NCBI RefSeq assembly: GCF_004168285.1
Contig: NZ_SEWF01000010.1
Location: forward strand, 124,001-188,000
Direction: 5' to 3'
Source of the DNA: Emticicia agri
Lineage (GTDB): Bacteria; Bacteroidota; Bacteroidia; Cytophagales; Spirosomataceae
Length of the DNA: 64,000 bases
The notes below the pieces were generated by a model. The model did no database searches, was not told where the DNA came from, and saw only the letters and a list, made by a program, of their open reading frames with translations. The translations under genes were made by a program, and so were the position numbers. This document shows, piece by piece, positions 36,794-45,344 of the stretch (its first letter is position 1; the number at the start of each line of letters is the position of its first letter).

Positions 36794-36852
36794 CTTATTT
36801 TCTTTAGTTTTTCCTGCGGTAAAGATAAATAAAGTTTTCCCTTCATCTAAAT

Positions 36853-36887
36853 TTTGTTGCCCAGTGCAACGAAATCTTATACCTTTG
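36853..36887 (+). promoter_or_regulatory. Bacteroidota-type promoter for the NmrA-like gene
   Basis: TTTG at 36853-36856 (with TTG at 36857-36859 giving a 20-base spacer) and exact TACCTTTG at 36880-36887. The ATG is 38 bases downstream. Confidence 0.5.
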
Positions 36888-36925
36888 AATATACTTGACT
36901 ACCCTTCAATTTAGCTTATATACGT

Positions 36926-37798
36926 ATGAAAAAGATAGTAGTTTTCGGCTCAACAGGTTTATTAGGCAAACCCGTAACTCAGGCACTGATAGAAGCAGGT
37001 TTTGCTGTTACGGTGATGGTAAGAAATGAAAATTTGGCCAAAAAACTTTTCCCGAAAGCTACCATTATCAAAGGTGATTTAAAGAATGAATCAGACGTTG
37101 AAAAGGCAATTGCCGGACAAGAGGGTATTTTTCTAAGCCTGTCTGTATTACAAACCGAAAAAGAAAATGAGTGGCATACAGAACAGCAAGGCTTAGATAC
37201 TATTATAAAAATTGCCAGAACCCAGCAGATTAAACGCATAGGATACCTTTCTTCTTTGGTACATCTTTATCAAGGCATGAATGGCTTTGACTGGTGGGTA
37301 TTCAGAATCAAACAGGAGGCTGTCAGGAAAATCAAAGAATCGGGTATAGCTTATACTATTTTCTATCCTTCCACTTTTATGGAAAGTATTGCTTATCAGG
37401 CAAGACAGGGAGATATGATAGCCTTAGGTGGGAAATCAGCATATCCTCTCTACTATATTGCAGCCGAAGATTATGCCCAACAAGTAGCCAATTCTTTTAA
37501 GATTCTCCATGATGAAAACAAAGATTACATAGTACAAGGCCCCGAAGCCTTTACGCAGGATGAAGCGGCTAAGGTTTTCATTAAATATTACACTAAAGAG
37601 AAACTCCGTACCCTATGGGCACCTATGTTTTTAATGAAAATTATGGGTTTATTTACACAAAAGTTTAACTACGGTTACCACATTGTAACGGCTCTGAATA
37701 AATACCCTGAAAAGTTTGAAGCATCTCAGACATGGGAGGAATTGGGCAAACCTACTATTACACTTAAAGCATTTGCTGAGAAAATCGGAGAAAGGTAA
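36926..37798 (+). CDS. NmrA-like NAD(P)-binding protein
   Basis: A 290-residue Rossmann-fold protein: VVFGSTGLLGKPV at the N-terminus is the dinucleotide-binding loop and VTVMVRN follows the second strand, as in atypical short-chain dehydrogenases of the NmrA type. The middle holds YPSTFMESIAYQAR and an AAEDYAQQVANSF block. The canonical catalytic YxxxK is not obvious, so it may be a redox sensor or an isomerase/reductase of unknown substrate. Single-gene unit with its own promoter and terminator. Confidence 0.75.
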   Translation: MKKIVVFGSTGLLGKPVTQALIEAGFAVTVMVRNENLAKKLFPKATIIKGDLKNESDVEKAIAGQEGIFLSLSVLQTEKENEWHTEQQGLDTIIKIARTQQIKRIGYLSSLVHLYQGMNGFDWWVFRIKQEAVRKIKESGIAYTIFYPSTFMESIAYQARQGDMIALGGKSAYPLYYIAAEDYAQQVANSFKILHDENKDYIVQGPEAFTQDEAAKVFIKYYTKEKLRTLWAPMFLMKIMGLFTQKFNYGYHIVTALNKYPEKFEASQTWEELGKPTITLKAFAEKIGER

Positions 37799-37834
37799 AC
37801 CAAACAAGTAGAATAAGATAATTCAGAAAAGAGA

Positions 37835-37860
37835 AAATCCCCTAATAAGAAGGGGATTTC
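37835..37860 (+). terminator. Rho-independent terminator of the NmrA-like gene
   Basis: AAATCCCCT (37835-37843) pairs with AGGGGATTT (37851-37859), 7-base loop, then TCTACC; the U-tract is short. Confidence 0.7.
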
Positions 37861-37901
37861 TACCTTTAATTACAATTTATTTTACTTTAACTAAAACACT
37901 A

Positions 37902-38092
37902 AGAAACTGTTTGAGTTAATCTTATTGAATTAAAAAAGTCGATTTTTGTTCAATACTTCGCTTTAAAATCCCGTGCGGCGTCCGCTCATTTAGCTCTGCT
38001 AAACTCCGGTTTTTAAATCTTGTCTTGAATCAAAAATCGCCGCGCGGCGGACCGCTCTTTTTTATTTTCAAAATTTAACTCAAATAGTTTCT
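37902..38092. mobile_element. 191-bp MITE-like palindromic element with TA target duplication
   Basis: Ends AGAAACTGTTTGAGTTAA (37902-37919) and TTAACTCAAATAGTTTCT (38075-38092) are inverted repeats of 18 bases with one mismatch, flanked by TA on both sides (37900-37901, 38093-38094). The interior is palindromic too (GATTTTTG near the left pairs with CAAAAATC near the right) and contains two GC-rich modules at 37970-37987 and 38040-38057. No ORF. It ends at the stop codon of the sugar dehydrogenase gene. Confidence 0.72.
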
Positions 38093-39288
38093 TATTTTTT
38101 TGCAATTCTATACAATCTTCCCTGGTCTGTAACGGCATATAAAGCCCCGTCATTGCCTTGTGTTACATCACGGAAGCGTTGATACTCTTCGGTAAGTAAA
38201 CGCTCTTCGCCCAATACTTTGTCGTTTTCAATCACCAGACGAGCAATGTGCATACCGCTCAGACAGCCAATAAAAAGATTGTTTTTCCATTCAGGAATCA
38301 TATTGCCGCTATAGAATGTCATACCACTTGGTGATACTGACGGATCCCAATAGTAAACTGGTTGCTCCATTCCTTCTTTTTGCTGAATTACCTCGCCTAT
38401 AGCTTTTCCACTATACTCAATTCCATAAGTAATGGTAGGCCAACCATAGTTTTTACCGGCACGTACATGGTTTACTTCATCGCCTCCTCTCGGGCCAAAT
38501 TCGTTTGAGTAAAGCTCACCAGTAACCGGATGAAAAGCCAGCCCTTGTACATTGCGGTGTCCGTAAGAGTATAATTCTGGTTTTGCCCCATCTTTCCCTG
38601 CAAAAGGGTCTCCTGCCACAGGTTTGCCATCAGTAGTAATATGAATCACTTTTCCTAAACTTGAATTAAGTGCCTGTGCTTGCGGACGGGTAACGAGGTC
38701 AGAACGCTCGCCTGTACTGATAAACAGATTGCCACTTTTATCAAAAAGAATACGGCCACCATAATGCAATGTACCCTTATGGGCAGGTGTCGCACGATAA
38801 ATCACTGTGGCACCTTCAATTTTTGATTCGTCAGCAGAAAGTCTCCCTTTGGCTACCGATGTGTGCGTTCCTCCCTCTACGTTTTCTGAGAAAACCACAT
38901 AAACCATACGGTTCTTTGCAAACGCAGGGTCAATGGTGATGCCCAAAAGCCCACCCTGTCCGTCAGAATTTACTGCAGGTAAACCCGCAATAGGCTTACT
39001 TAATTCTCCGGTTGCTTTGGCAATGCGTAGTGTACCACCTTTTTCTGTGATAATTAATCTTCCATCTGGCAGACTTTTCACACCCCACGGCGATTTCAAT
39101 CCTTCGGTAAGCACTTTAAATCCATAAGGCGTTTTGGTTTTTATACCATTGGCTCTGGTTTGTCCTTCAAAAGCCGATTTATACGATGAGTTAGGTGCTT
39201 TGGTTTCAACAGAAGCAGAATTATTCTGCGCCATTGAAATATAGCTTACCATACTAAATGCTAACAAATACAATACTGATTTTTTCAT
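38092..39288 (-). CDS. PQQ-dependent aldose sugar dehydrogenase-like protein, secreted
   Basis: A 398-residue protein with a signal peptide (MKKSVLYLLAFSMVSYISMAQ). It is a six-bladed beta-propeller of the soluble glucose dehydrogenase/Asd type: GLKSPWGVKSLPDGRLIITEKGG, GLLGITIDPAF, GGRILFDKSGNLFISTGER and NEFGPRGGDEVNHV are the recurring family blocks. Such enzymes oxidise aldoses in the periplasm with PQQ. No PQQ synthesis genes are in the window, so PQQ may come from elsewhere. The stop codon TAA uses the TA target site and the terminal base of the repeat element at 37902-38092. Confidence 0.85.
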   Translation of the reverse strand: MKKSVLYLLAFSMVSYISMAQNNSASVETKAPNSSYKSAFEGQTRANGIKTKTPYGFKVLTEGLKSPWGVKSLPDGRLIITEKGGTLRIAKATGELSKPIAGLPAVNSDGQGGLLGITIDPAFAKNRMVYVVFSENVEGGTHTSVAKGRLSADESKIEGATVIYRATPAHKGTLHYGGRILFDKSGNLFISTGERSDLVTRPQAQALNSSLGKVIHITTDGKPVAGDPFAGKDGAKPELYSYGHRNVQGLAFHPVTGELYSNEFGPRGGDEVNHVRAGKNYGWPTITYGIEYSGKAIGEVIQQKEGMEQPVYYWDPSVSPSGMTFYSGNMIPEWKNNLFIGCLSGMHIARLVIENDKVLGEERLLTEEYQRFRDVTQGNDGALYAVTDQGRLYRIAKK

Positions 39289-39418
39289 ATTAATTTTAAA
39301 AGTTAAAAATGATTATCTGGAAACTGAAGAACGGAACAAGGAAAATGAAGCGAAAAAAGGTATTTGCTTGTGCATAGTATGTTTATTACTTGTTCCATTT
39401 TTCTTGTTCCTTTCTTCT

Positions 39419-40123
39419 CTAATTCCCCATTCTATTCAAAAACACCTGCTTGTACATCCGGCCCACAGGTATTTCCTGTTGCTGAATTTTCAGAGAATCG
39501 TTGTTATAGGTGGTAATTTTATCAAGCGCTACGATAAAAGATTTATGTACCCTTATAAATTTTGATTCGGGCAATTTAGCTTCCATATAACCTAATCGCT
39601 CATATACTACATATAGCCCTTCGCTGGTAAACACTTTTATATAATCTTTCAATCCCTCTATATAAAGGATATTATTCAGGAATACCTTCACCTGTTCTTT
39701 ATCCACTTTCAGAAATAGATAAGCATTATTAAAAGCATTTGGTTCCGGGCTGATGGCTTTGGTTATTTCCTGAAAATGCAGGAATTTAGAAATAGCCTTT
39801 AAAAATCTTTCCTGACTGATGGGTTTTACGAGGTAATCAAATATCTCTAAATCAAACGCCTCTACTGCGTACTCACGAAAGGCTGTTGTAAGAATCACTT
39901 CAGGTTTTTTGTGCAAGGCTTTCAGTAATTCAAAGCCCGACATTCTGGGCATTTGTATATCTAAAAACAGTAAATCGGCTTCATTGCTTTGTAAGTAAAT
40001 GAATCCATCAATGGCATTATCGAATACCCCTACTATCTCGAAATCAGGAAGGACTTCAAGGTAAGCCTTGATTAATTCTCTTGCGGGCAGTTCATCATCA
40101 ATAATTAAACAGCGATAGGTCAT
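39419..40123 (-). CDS. LytTR-family response regulator
   Basis: A 234-residue regulator: receiver domain with the acidic pair DDE at the N-terminus and phosphoacceptor Asp55 in LLFLDIQMPRMSG, and a C-terminal LytTR DNA-binding domain (VKVFLNNILYIEGLKDYIKVFTSEG). Its start codon overlaps the stop codon of the histidine kinase gene by one base (TAATG), indicating translational coupling. Targets are not known; LytTR proteins bind repeats in promoters. Confidence 0.93.
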   Translation of the reverse strand: MTYRCLIIDDELPARELIKAYLEVLPDFEIVGVFDNAIDGFIYLQSNEADLLFLDIQMPRMSGFELLKALHKKPEVILTTAFREYAVEAFDLEIFDYLVKPISQERFLKAISKFLHFQEITKAISPEPNAFNNAYLFLKVDKEQVKVFLNNILYIEGLKDYIKVFTSEGLYVVYERLGYMEAKLPESKFIRVHKSFIVALDKITTYNNDSLKIQQQEIPVGRMYKQVFLNRMGN

Positions 40124-41154
40124 TACTCAAATATTAGTTTTAATACCACCAAAAAACTATTCGCTTCGCTATAGGTTTTAAAATCGTGCTTGCCAGGATA
40201 TAGCAATTCCAATCGTCTTTTTACATTATTTAAGCCTAAACCACTATTGTGTGCTTTAGTGTTTTTTGTGTCAGCTTCTATACTGTTTTCAACTTTAGCA
40301 ATCAGTTCCTGTTGATTTACAGAAATATCAATTCTCAGCCATGAGGGCTTGATGGAGTTGTTTACCCCATGCTTGAAGCAATTTTCTATAATTGGCAACA
40401 GGAGCAAAGGAGGAATCAGAATATGATTGATAGAATTGTAAATATTAAATGACACATCTACCTTATCGCCAATTCTTATTTTCTGCAAGTCAACATAGTT
40501 TCTGATATATTTTAACTCGTCTTCCAGAGCTACTTTTTCTTTCTTTGAGTCGTAAAGGGTATATTCTATCAGGTTCGATAGTTTGATTATCTGCTGTGCT
40601 GTTTCGGGGCTTTTTTTAAAGGCCTCGGCATAAATACTATTGAGTGTATTAAAGATAAAATGCGGTTGCACCTGAGATTTTAGCAATTCTAATTCAGCAG
40701 CGGTTTTTTCCTGTTTAAGGTCTTGAATAGCTTCTTGCTGCTTATACCATCCCCGCATAAAATAGAACATACTATAAAGAAATACCAGAAAATACAGGTT
40801 GACAAACTCATACAAAAGCTTAGGAAAATAAACAAACGGTCCCGGATAAGGGTGTGCTTCTATGTAAGGATAAATAATATAGTAGTTGATAGCCCGTTTG
40901 AAAAAAATAAAACCGATGGTAACAGAAATGAGTCCTATCCAGAAGATGGTCTTCTGGTCAGCTAAAAAGTATCTTTCAAATAAGATGTGAATAGAGACAT
41001 AAGAAGCCACAAAGGCGGACGGAACATAAAAGCAGGCTTTTACGAATGAACCATGATAGTTTTCGGTCATGGCACCTCCTCCTAACCACTCGTACAAAAA
41101 GTAGAGTAGCCAGAATATCAGATTAAACCGGATAGAGGTCTTTTTGTCAATCAT
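40123..41154 (-). CDS. LytS-type sensor histidine kinase
   Basis: A 343-residue membrane kinase. Four hydrophobic segments (about residues 9-22, 40-58, 70-88 and 112-132) are followed by a coiled coil, then the His_kinase block QVQPHFIFNTLNSIYAEA with phosphorylated His165. The ATPase part shows LLPIIENCFKHGVNN (N box) and NSGLGLNNVKRRLELLY (G box). No extracellular sensor domain is present, so the signal is probably sensed in the membrane. It is paired with the overlapping LytTR regulator. The stop of this gene and the start of the regulator share one base. Confidence 0.93.
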   Translation of the reverse strand: MIDKKTSIRFNLIFWLLYFLYEWLGGGAMTENYHGSFVKACFYVPSAFVASYVSIHILFERYFLADQKTIFWIGLISVTIGFIFFKRAINYYIIYPYIEAHPYPGPFVYFPKLLYEFVNLYFLVFLYSMFYFMRGWYKQQEAIQDLKQEKTAAELELLKSQVQPHFIFNTLNSIYAEAFKKSPETAQQIIKLSNLIEYTLYDSKKEKVALEDELKYIRNYVDLQKIRIGDKVDVSFNIYNSINHILIPPLLLLPIIENCFKHGVNNSIKPSWLRIDISVNQQELIAKVENSIEADTKNTKAHNSGLGLNNVKRRLELLYPGKHDFKTYSEANSFLVVLKLIFE

Positions 41155-41303
41155 TATGCCCTTTGAAGTATTTCAGGCATAAATATATCGGCTATTTTTT
41201 GTTTCAGACTGATACTCTATCTTAATTTAGACAAAGACGGTTTTTTATCGACAAACGCCGTTAGTGGTGATGATTTAAGAGTTAATTTAAAGTAAGGTCA
41301 AGC

Positions 41304-41873
41304 TTAAAATACACTACCAAATTTATATTCGCTTCCACCAGATGCTTCAATAGCTTTTTCCATAAACAAATCAGCAGTTTCATTGTGACGGAAACTCATT
41401 TTTTGATTGGCATTGCTCTCATTAACTATTTTATTTAACTCTAACCAATAGACAAGTGCATCAAAAAAACAGTAAATATTTTTTGCGATAGGCATAATAT
41501 CATCAAACTCAGGAATTGCACCATCTCCATAAAGATATTCAGCAATTGGCTCATAACTTATTTTAAAGATAATTTTCGTATTATCATCAATCCCAATATA
41601 ACCCAAATCAGTATCTCCAAATATTCTAAAATGTGATATTTCAACAGTATCAATGAATCTATCTATCGGATTTGTTCTAAAATTAGAATAATCACAATTA
41701 TCTAATATAAAATCTATTGGGTCTTCAGTATCTATTATATTATCATAGTCCTTAAAACTAAGATAGTTATTTAGAATAAGTTGACAATAAAAGTCATCAT
41801 TAATCTTTTGTCGTACTATTTCTTCATTTGGAACAAGTTCTTGCGTTTTATGAATAAATGTTTTCGCATCCAT
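41304..41873 (-). CDS. Hypothetical protein, possibly SUKH/SMI1-like
   Basis: A 189-residue acidic, soluble protein in an AT-rich context compared with neighbours. I do not recognise it with certainty. The block FRIFGDTDLGYIGIDDNTKIIFKISYEPI, followed by IMPIAKNIYCFFDALVYWLE, has the rhythm of SUKH/SMI1-type domains, many of which are immunity proteins against contact-dependent toxins or are regulatory. No toxin gene lies next to it. A -7 box read on the minus strand (CAAATATA at 41897-41904) is just upstream. Confidence 0.5.
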   Translation of the reverse strand: MDAKTFIHKTQELVPNEEIVRQKINDDFYCQLILNNYLSFKDYDNIIDTEDPIDFILDNCDYSNFRTNPIDRFIDTVEISHFRIFGDTDLGYIGIDDNTKIIFKISYEPIAEYLYGDGAIPEFDDIMPIAKNIYCFFDALVYWLELNKIVNESNANQKMSFRHNETADLFMEKAIEASGGSEYKFGSVF

Positions 41874-41896
41874 TATTTAGTTACATTGTTTATGCT

Positions 41897-41904
41897 CAAA
41901 TATA
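41897..41904 (-). promoter_or_regulatory. Bacteroidota -7 element for the hypothetical gene at 41304-41873
   Basis: The minus strand reads TATATTTG, an exact -7 box 23 bases before the ATG. No -33 TTG is seen at normal spacing. Confidence 0.4.
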
Positions 41905-42031
41905 CATTAAAACTATAAGCTATTTATTACTCCCTCTAACAGATACTTAATTTTACTCCACAAAGGAAACTTTTTCCATCAATTTACCTGTTGTCTCTTT
42001 CCCCACTAATATATTCACTGAGATTTATATC

Positions 42032-43312
42032 ATGAGTCAGTTTATTTACGGAATTGATTTTGGCACTACCAACTCTGCCCTGGTTATTCTTGATACTACA
42101 ACCAATACTATTGTTAAATTATTTACTACTCCCTCGTTGCTGTTTTTTCCTGAGCCTAAAAATCCACGGGAAGAAATTACTTTTTCGATAGGCAATGAAG
42201 CCATAGAACGCTATGTAGAAAACCGCAGAAGAGGACGTTTCATGAAGTCTATCAAAAAGGTATTGCCTAATAAAAGCTTCATTGATACACGCATAGGTGC
42301 TAAAAGTTACAAAGCAGAAGACTTGGTGTCTCTGATTCTGATTCATCTGAAAAAACAAGCTGACGATTTCTTAGGCGAAAATATTACTACTGCGGTTATA
42401 GGTCGCCCTGTTGTATTTGACGAAAATCCTGAAAAAGATGCGCTGGCACAGGAGCGCCTGTCGAAAGCAGCACGCATTGCCGGATTTACGGACTTCTATT
42501 TCCAGATGGAACCTATCGGGGCAGCTTTTACTTACGAACGCCAGATAAAAAAAGAAGAACTGGTTCTGGTAGCTGATTTTGGTGGTGGTACTTCTGATTT
42601 CTCCCTCATGCGCCTCAACCCGAAAGCCGTTCATCAGGCTGACAGAGGTGCTGATATGATTGCGCAAGGTGGCGTATATATTGGCGGCGATAGTTTGGAT
42701 TCTGATATTATGTGGCACAAAGGTACTATGCACTTTGGCAGAGGCGTAAAAGAAGAAATAACTCCGGGCAAACTAATAGACCTGCCTATGTCTTATTTCC
42801 AGAATATCTGCTCATGGGAAAAAATGAACTTTCTGGATACCCTGCGTATGCGAACCAGTATCAGCAAATCTTATGGTTTTTCGGGTAAGAACTATAAAGT
42901 AAAAAACCTGCTTACCTTGATTGAAGATAATTTAGGGTATGTGCTTTTCAAGCAGATAGAAAAGAGCAAAATGGATTTAACGCATCATGATGAAACTACT
43001 TTTGAGTTTAATCAGAACGAAATTGATTTTAAGGAATCTATCACGATAGCCGATTTTGAGAAAGAAATCATCAACAAGAATTTAGATAAAATTGAAGAAT
43101 ATCTGTTGGGTTTCTTAGAGAAATATCAGATTAGCCAGCAGGATATTGACGTGGTTTTCATGACAGGCGGTACTTCTATGGTAAGGCCACTAAAAAACAT
43201 TTTTATTAAACAATTTGGCGAAGACAAGATTAAATCAGGCGATAATTTCAATAGTGTAGCTATGGGGTTAGCTTATAGTTATAAGGTTGTTTCGGCAGGT
43301 GTGCAATTTTAG
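42032..43312 (+). CDS. Hsp70-like actin-fold ATPase (YegD-type)
   Basis: A 426-residue protein with the Hsp70 nucleotide-binding motifs: phosphate 1 GIDFGTTNSALVILD, phosphate 2 VADFGGGTSDFSL, and the adenosine motif VFMTGGTSMVRPLKNIF. It ends there, so the peptide-binding and lid domains of DnaK are absent, as in YegD. Its function is unknown; an inactive or stand-alone chaperone-like ATPase is the usual guess. It is preceded by a divergent hypothetical gene and followed by the S74 surface protein after 127 bases. Confidence 0.82.
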   Translation: MSQFIYGIDFGTTNSALVILDTTTNTIVKLFTTPSLLFFPEPKNPREEITFSIGNEAIERYVENRRRGRFMKSIKKVLPNKSFIDTRIGAKSYKAEDLVSLILIHLKKQADDFLGENITTAVIGRPVVFDENPEKDALAQERLSKAARIAGFTDFYFQMEPIGAAFTYERQIKKEELVLVADFGGGTSDFSLMRLNPKAVHQADRGADMIAQGGVYIGGDSLDSDIMWHKGTMHFGRGVKEEITPGKLIDLPMSYFQNICSWEKMNFLDTLRMRTSISKSYGFSGKNYKVKNLLTLIEDNLGYVLFKQIEKSKMDLTHHDETTFEFNQNEIDFKESITIADFEKEIINKNLDKIEEYLLGFLEKYQISQQDIDVVFMTGGTSMVRPLKNIFIKQFGEDKIKSGDNFNSVAMGLAYSYKVVSAGVQF

Positions 43313-43439
43313 AAACTGTATCAAATCCATATTTTATGCTGGAGACCATTCAATAAATTAATTAACAGGTTTTCGGGTAAATGCTTTTATTTCATGCAAT
43401 AAAGCACTTATTTTCAATCAGTTACTAATACATACTGAT

Positions 43440-44723
43440 ATGAAAAAATCATTTCTATTTCTTCTGCTTGCCACCAATGTGGCTTTTTCGCAGGGTAATT
43501 ATTACTTACACAATAATTCAAGCAGTGTTACTATTTTGCCAGGTCAGATAAGTGCCAAACACCCGTTAGGGGAGTTTAATACCTCGGTAGGGCAAGATGC
43601 TTTAAGGTTCAATACCCGAGACGAGAATACCGCCGTCGGATACAGATCTCTTTACAATAATGCTATTTCGGCAGTTGACGCCTTTGATGGCATACGTAAT
43701 ACAGGAATAGGTGTTTATGCTCTTTATTCTAATACCAATGGCCATGACAACATCGGTATAGGCTTTGAAAGTATGTATAAAAATACTGTAGGCGACTGGA
43801 ATATAGCCATAGGCACAAATGCTCTTCATGAGAATGCAGGGGGATATACTAATGTCGCCATCGGTTTTGAGTCTGTGAGTAAAGCCACAAGCGTTAATTA
43901 TAATACAGCCGTAGGGGCTTATGCCATGCGCTATTCAACGGGGGGATTTAATACGGCCTTTGGCGGCAATGCGCTGGCAGGCAGTGGGCTATCTACATCT
44001 AATGGAGATTTGAATGTTGCTCTTGGTTACGGAGCTTCACAAGGTAATACTTCCGGTGCACAGAATATAGCTATTGGTTATCAGGCATTATCGACTAATA
44101 CTACAGGGAGTGGTAATGTAGCTATTGGCTATCAGGCAGGCTCTTTTGAAACAGGGAGTAATAGATTGTATATTGATAATTCGAGTACTACCGCGCCACT
44201 TATAGGCGGGAATTTTTCAACAGGTAAAGTGGGCATTAACCGAACTATGCCTAATATTGATGCGAGAACTGAAGCCTTACAGGTACAAGGTGCAGGATAT
44301 TTTTCAGGAGCTATCTGTGCGACAGCTTACAATTGTGCATCAGATTTACGCTATAAAAAGAATATTACTCCCCTACAAAGCTCCCTTATTAATATACTAC
44401 GACTTAGAGGGGTTAACTACGACTGGCGCATACAAGAGTTTCCTGATAAGGAGTTTACCAATCAACGACAAACTGGCTTTATCGCACAGGAATTAGAATT
44501 GGTTTATCCTGAAATGGTAACGACTGATGAAAAAGGATTTAAATCGGTTGATTATGCACGCCTGACACCTGTGCTGGTAGAAGCCATGAAAGAACTGAAT
44601 GAAAAGATACTGGCTTTAGAAAAAGGCAATGAGGCATTAAAATCAGAGAATACTCAACTGAAAAAACAGAACGATTCGTTTGAAGCCCGTTTGCAGAGTC
44701 TGGAGAAAGAGCGGTTGAAGTAA
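43440..44723 (+). CDS. Surface protein with YadA-head-like repeats and S74 intramolecular chaperone domain
   Basis: A 427-residue protein with a signal peptide (MKKSFLFLLLATNVAFSQG). Residues about 45-230 are head-like repeats with the period NTAIG/NVAIGY (for example NTAVGYRSLYNN, NIAIGTNALHENAGGYTNVAIG, NIAIGYQAL). The C-terminus is a peptidase S74 domain, SDLRYKKNITPL... to GFIAQELELVYPE, followed by a coiled coil (about 380-427). S74 domains trimerise beta-helical fibres and then may cut themselves off; they are known from phage tail spikes. Here the signal peptide and chromosomal neighbours argue for a bacterial surface fibre, not a prophage. Confidence 0.82.
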   Translation: MKKSFLFLLLATNVAFSQGNYYLHNNSSSVTILPGQISAKHPLGEFNTSVGQDALRFNTRDENTAVGYRSLYNNAISAVDAFDGIRNTGIGVYALYSNTNGHDNIGIGFESMYKNTVGDWNIAIGTNALHENAGGYTNVAIGFESVSKATSVNYNTAVGAYAMRYSTGGFNTAFGGNALAGSGLSTSNGDLNVALGYGASQGNTSGAQNIAIGYQALSTNTTGSGNVAIGYQAGSFETGSNRLYIDNSSTTAPLIGGNFSTGKVGINRTMPNIDARTEALQVQGAGYFSGAICATAYNCASDLRYKKNITPLQSSLINILRLRGVNYDWRIQEFPDKEFTNQRQTGFIAQELELVYPEMVTTDEKGFKSVDYARLTPVLVEAMKELNEKILALEKGNEALKSENTQLKKQNDSFEARLQSLEKERLK

Positions 44724-44873
44724 AATTTACCATCCAGTACAACTTACAGGCATAAAATTGCACTATACAAAGTATTACCTGTGATTATTAAGTAAAATAA
44801 ACTGGTTAGTATAATTTTTCCGTTATTTTGGCAGAATATGATTCAGAATCATATCATTTATTGTCAGAATATT

Positions 44874-45134
44874 ATGGAAACCTTAGGATACATAGCAGGC
44901 ATATTAACAACAGTTGCTTTTGTGCCGCAAGTACTACAAATCTACAAAACAAAATCGGCTAAAGATGTATCTTTGGCCATGTTCCTGATTTTTACTTTAG
45001 GAGTTATCATGTGGCTGGTTTATGGCATTAAAGTGAATGCCTTTCCGGTAATTGCAGCCAATGGCGTAACTTTAGTATTAGCCTTGGTTATCTTATTCTT
45101 CAAGTTTAAGTACAACAATCATTCTCTAAAATAA
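44874..45134 (+). CDS. SemiSWEET sugar transporter
   Basis: An 86-residue protein if started at the ATG at 44874 (METLGYIAGILTTVAFVPQ); an upstream ATG at 44838 would add 12 polar residues. It has three hydrophobic segments and the PQ motif in TVAFVPQVLQIYKTKSAKDVSLAMF, the signature of bacterial SemiSWEETs, which dimerise to move sugars through the inner membrane. The size is typical. It lies 210 bases before xylA on the same strand, so a link to pentose uptake is possible but unproven. Confidence 0.88.
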   Translation: METLGYIAGILTTVAFVPQVLQIYKTKSAKDVSLAMFLIFTLGVIMWLVYGIKVNAFPVIAANGVTLVLALVILFFKFKYNNHSLK

Positions 45135-45274
45135 CAGATTCTTTTGATTCTGTTTTATAATCAAAATTTTTATTTCAATTTTGAACAGGCATTTTCATGT
45201 CTGGTTTTTGGTGTTTTACCCCCTTCTGAACAAGATAGACCGAAAGAGCAAAGAAAAAACTGAAAAAATAATTG

Positions 45275-45282
45275 TAATTTTG
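45275..45282 (+). promoter_or_regulatory. Bacteroidota -7 element for xylA
   Basis: Exact TAATTTTG, 62 bases upstream of the ATG. No clear TTG at the -33 position. Confidence 0.4.
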
Positions 45283-45344
45283 ACACTTAATAATTTACTT
45301 CGCATTATATTTTAAAATTATTCATATTCAACCGAGCAGAAATC

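Noticed and set aside
37902-38092. CRISPR array or regulatory RNA at the repeat-rich gap
   Set aside because: There is a single palindrome with inverted ends and target duplication, not direct repeats with spacers, and no cas gene is near.
43440-44723. S74 protein as evidence of a prophage
   Set aside because: No capsid, terminase, portal or integrase gene lies nearby, and the protein has a bacterial signal peptide.
45137-45160. AACAGA/TCTGTT hairpin after the SemiSWEET gene as a terminator
   Set aside because: The perfect arms are only six bases of weak pairing and the following U-tract is poor.
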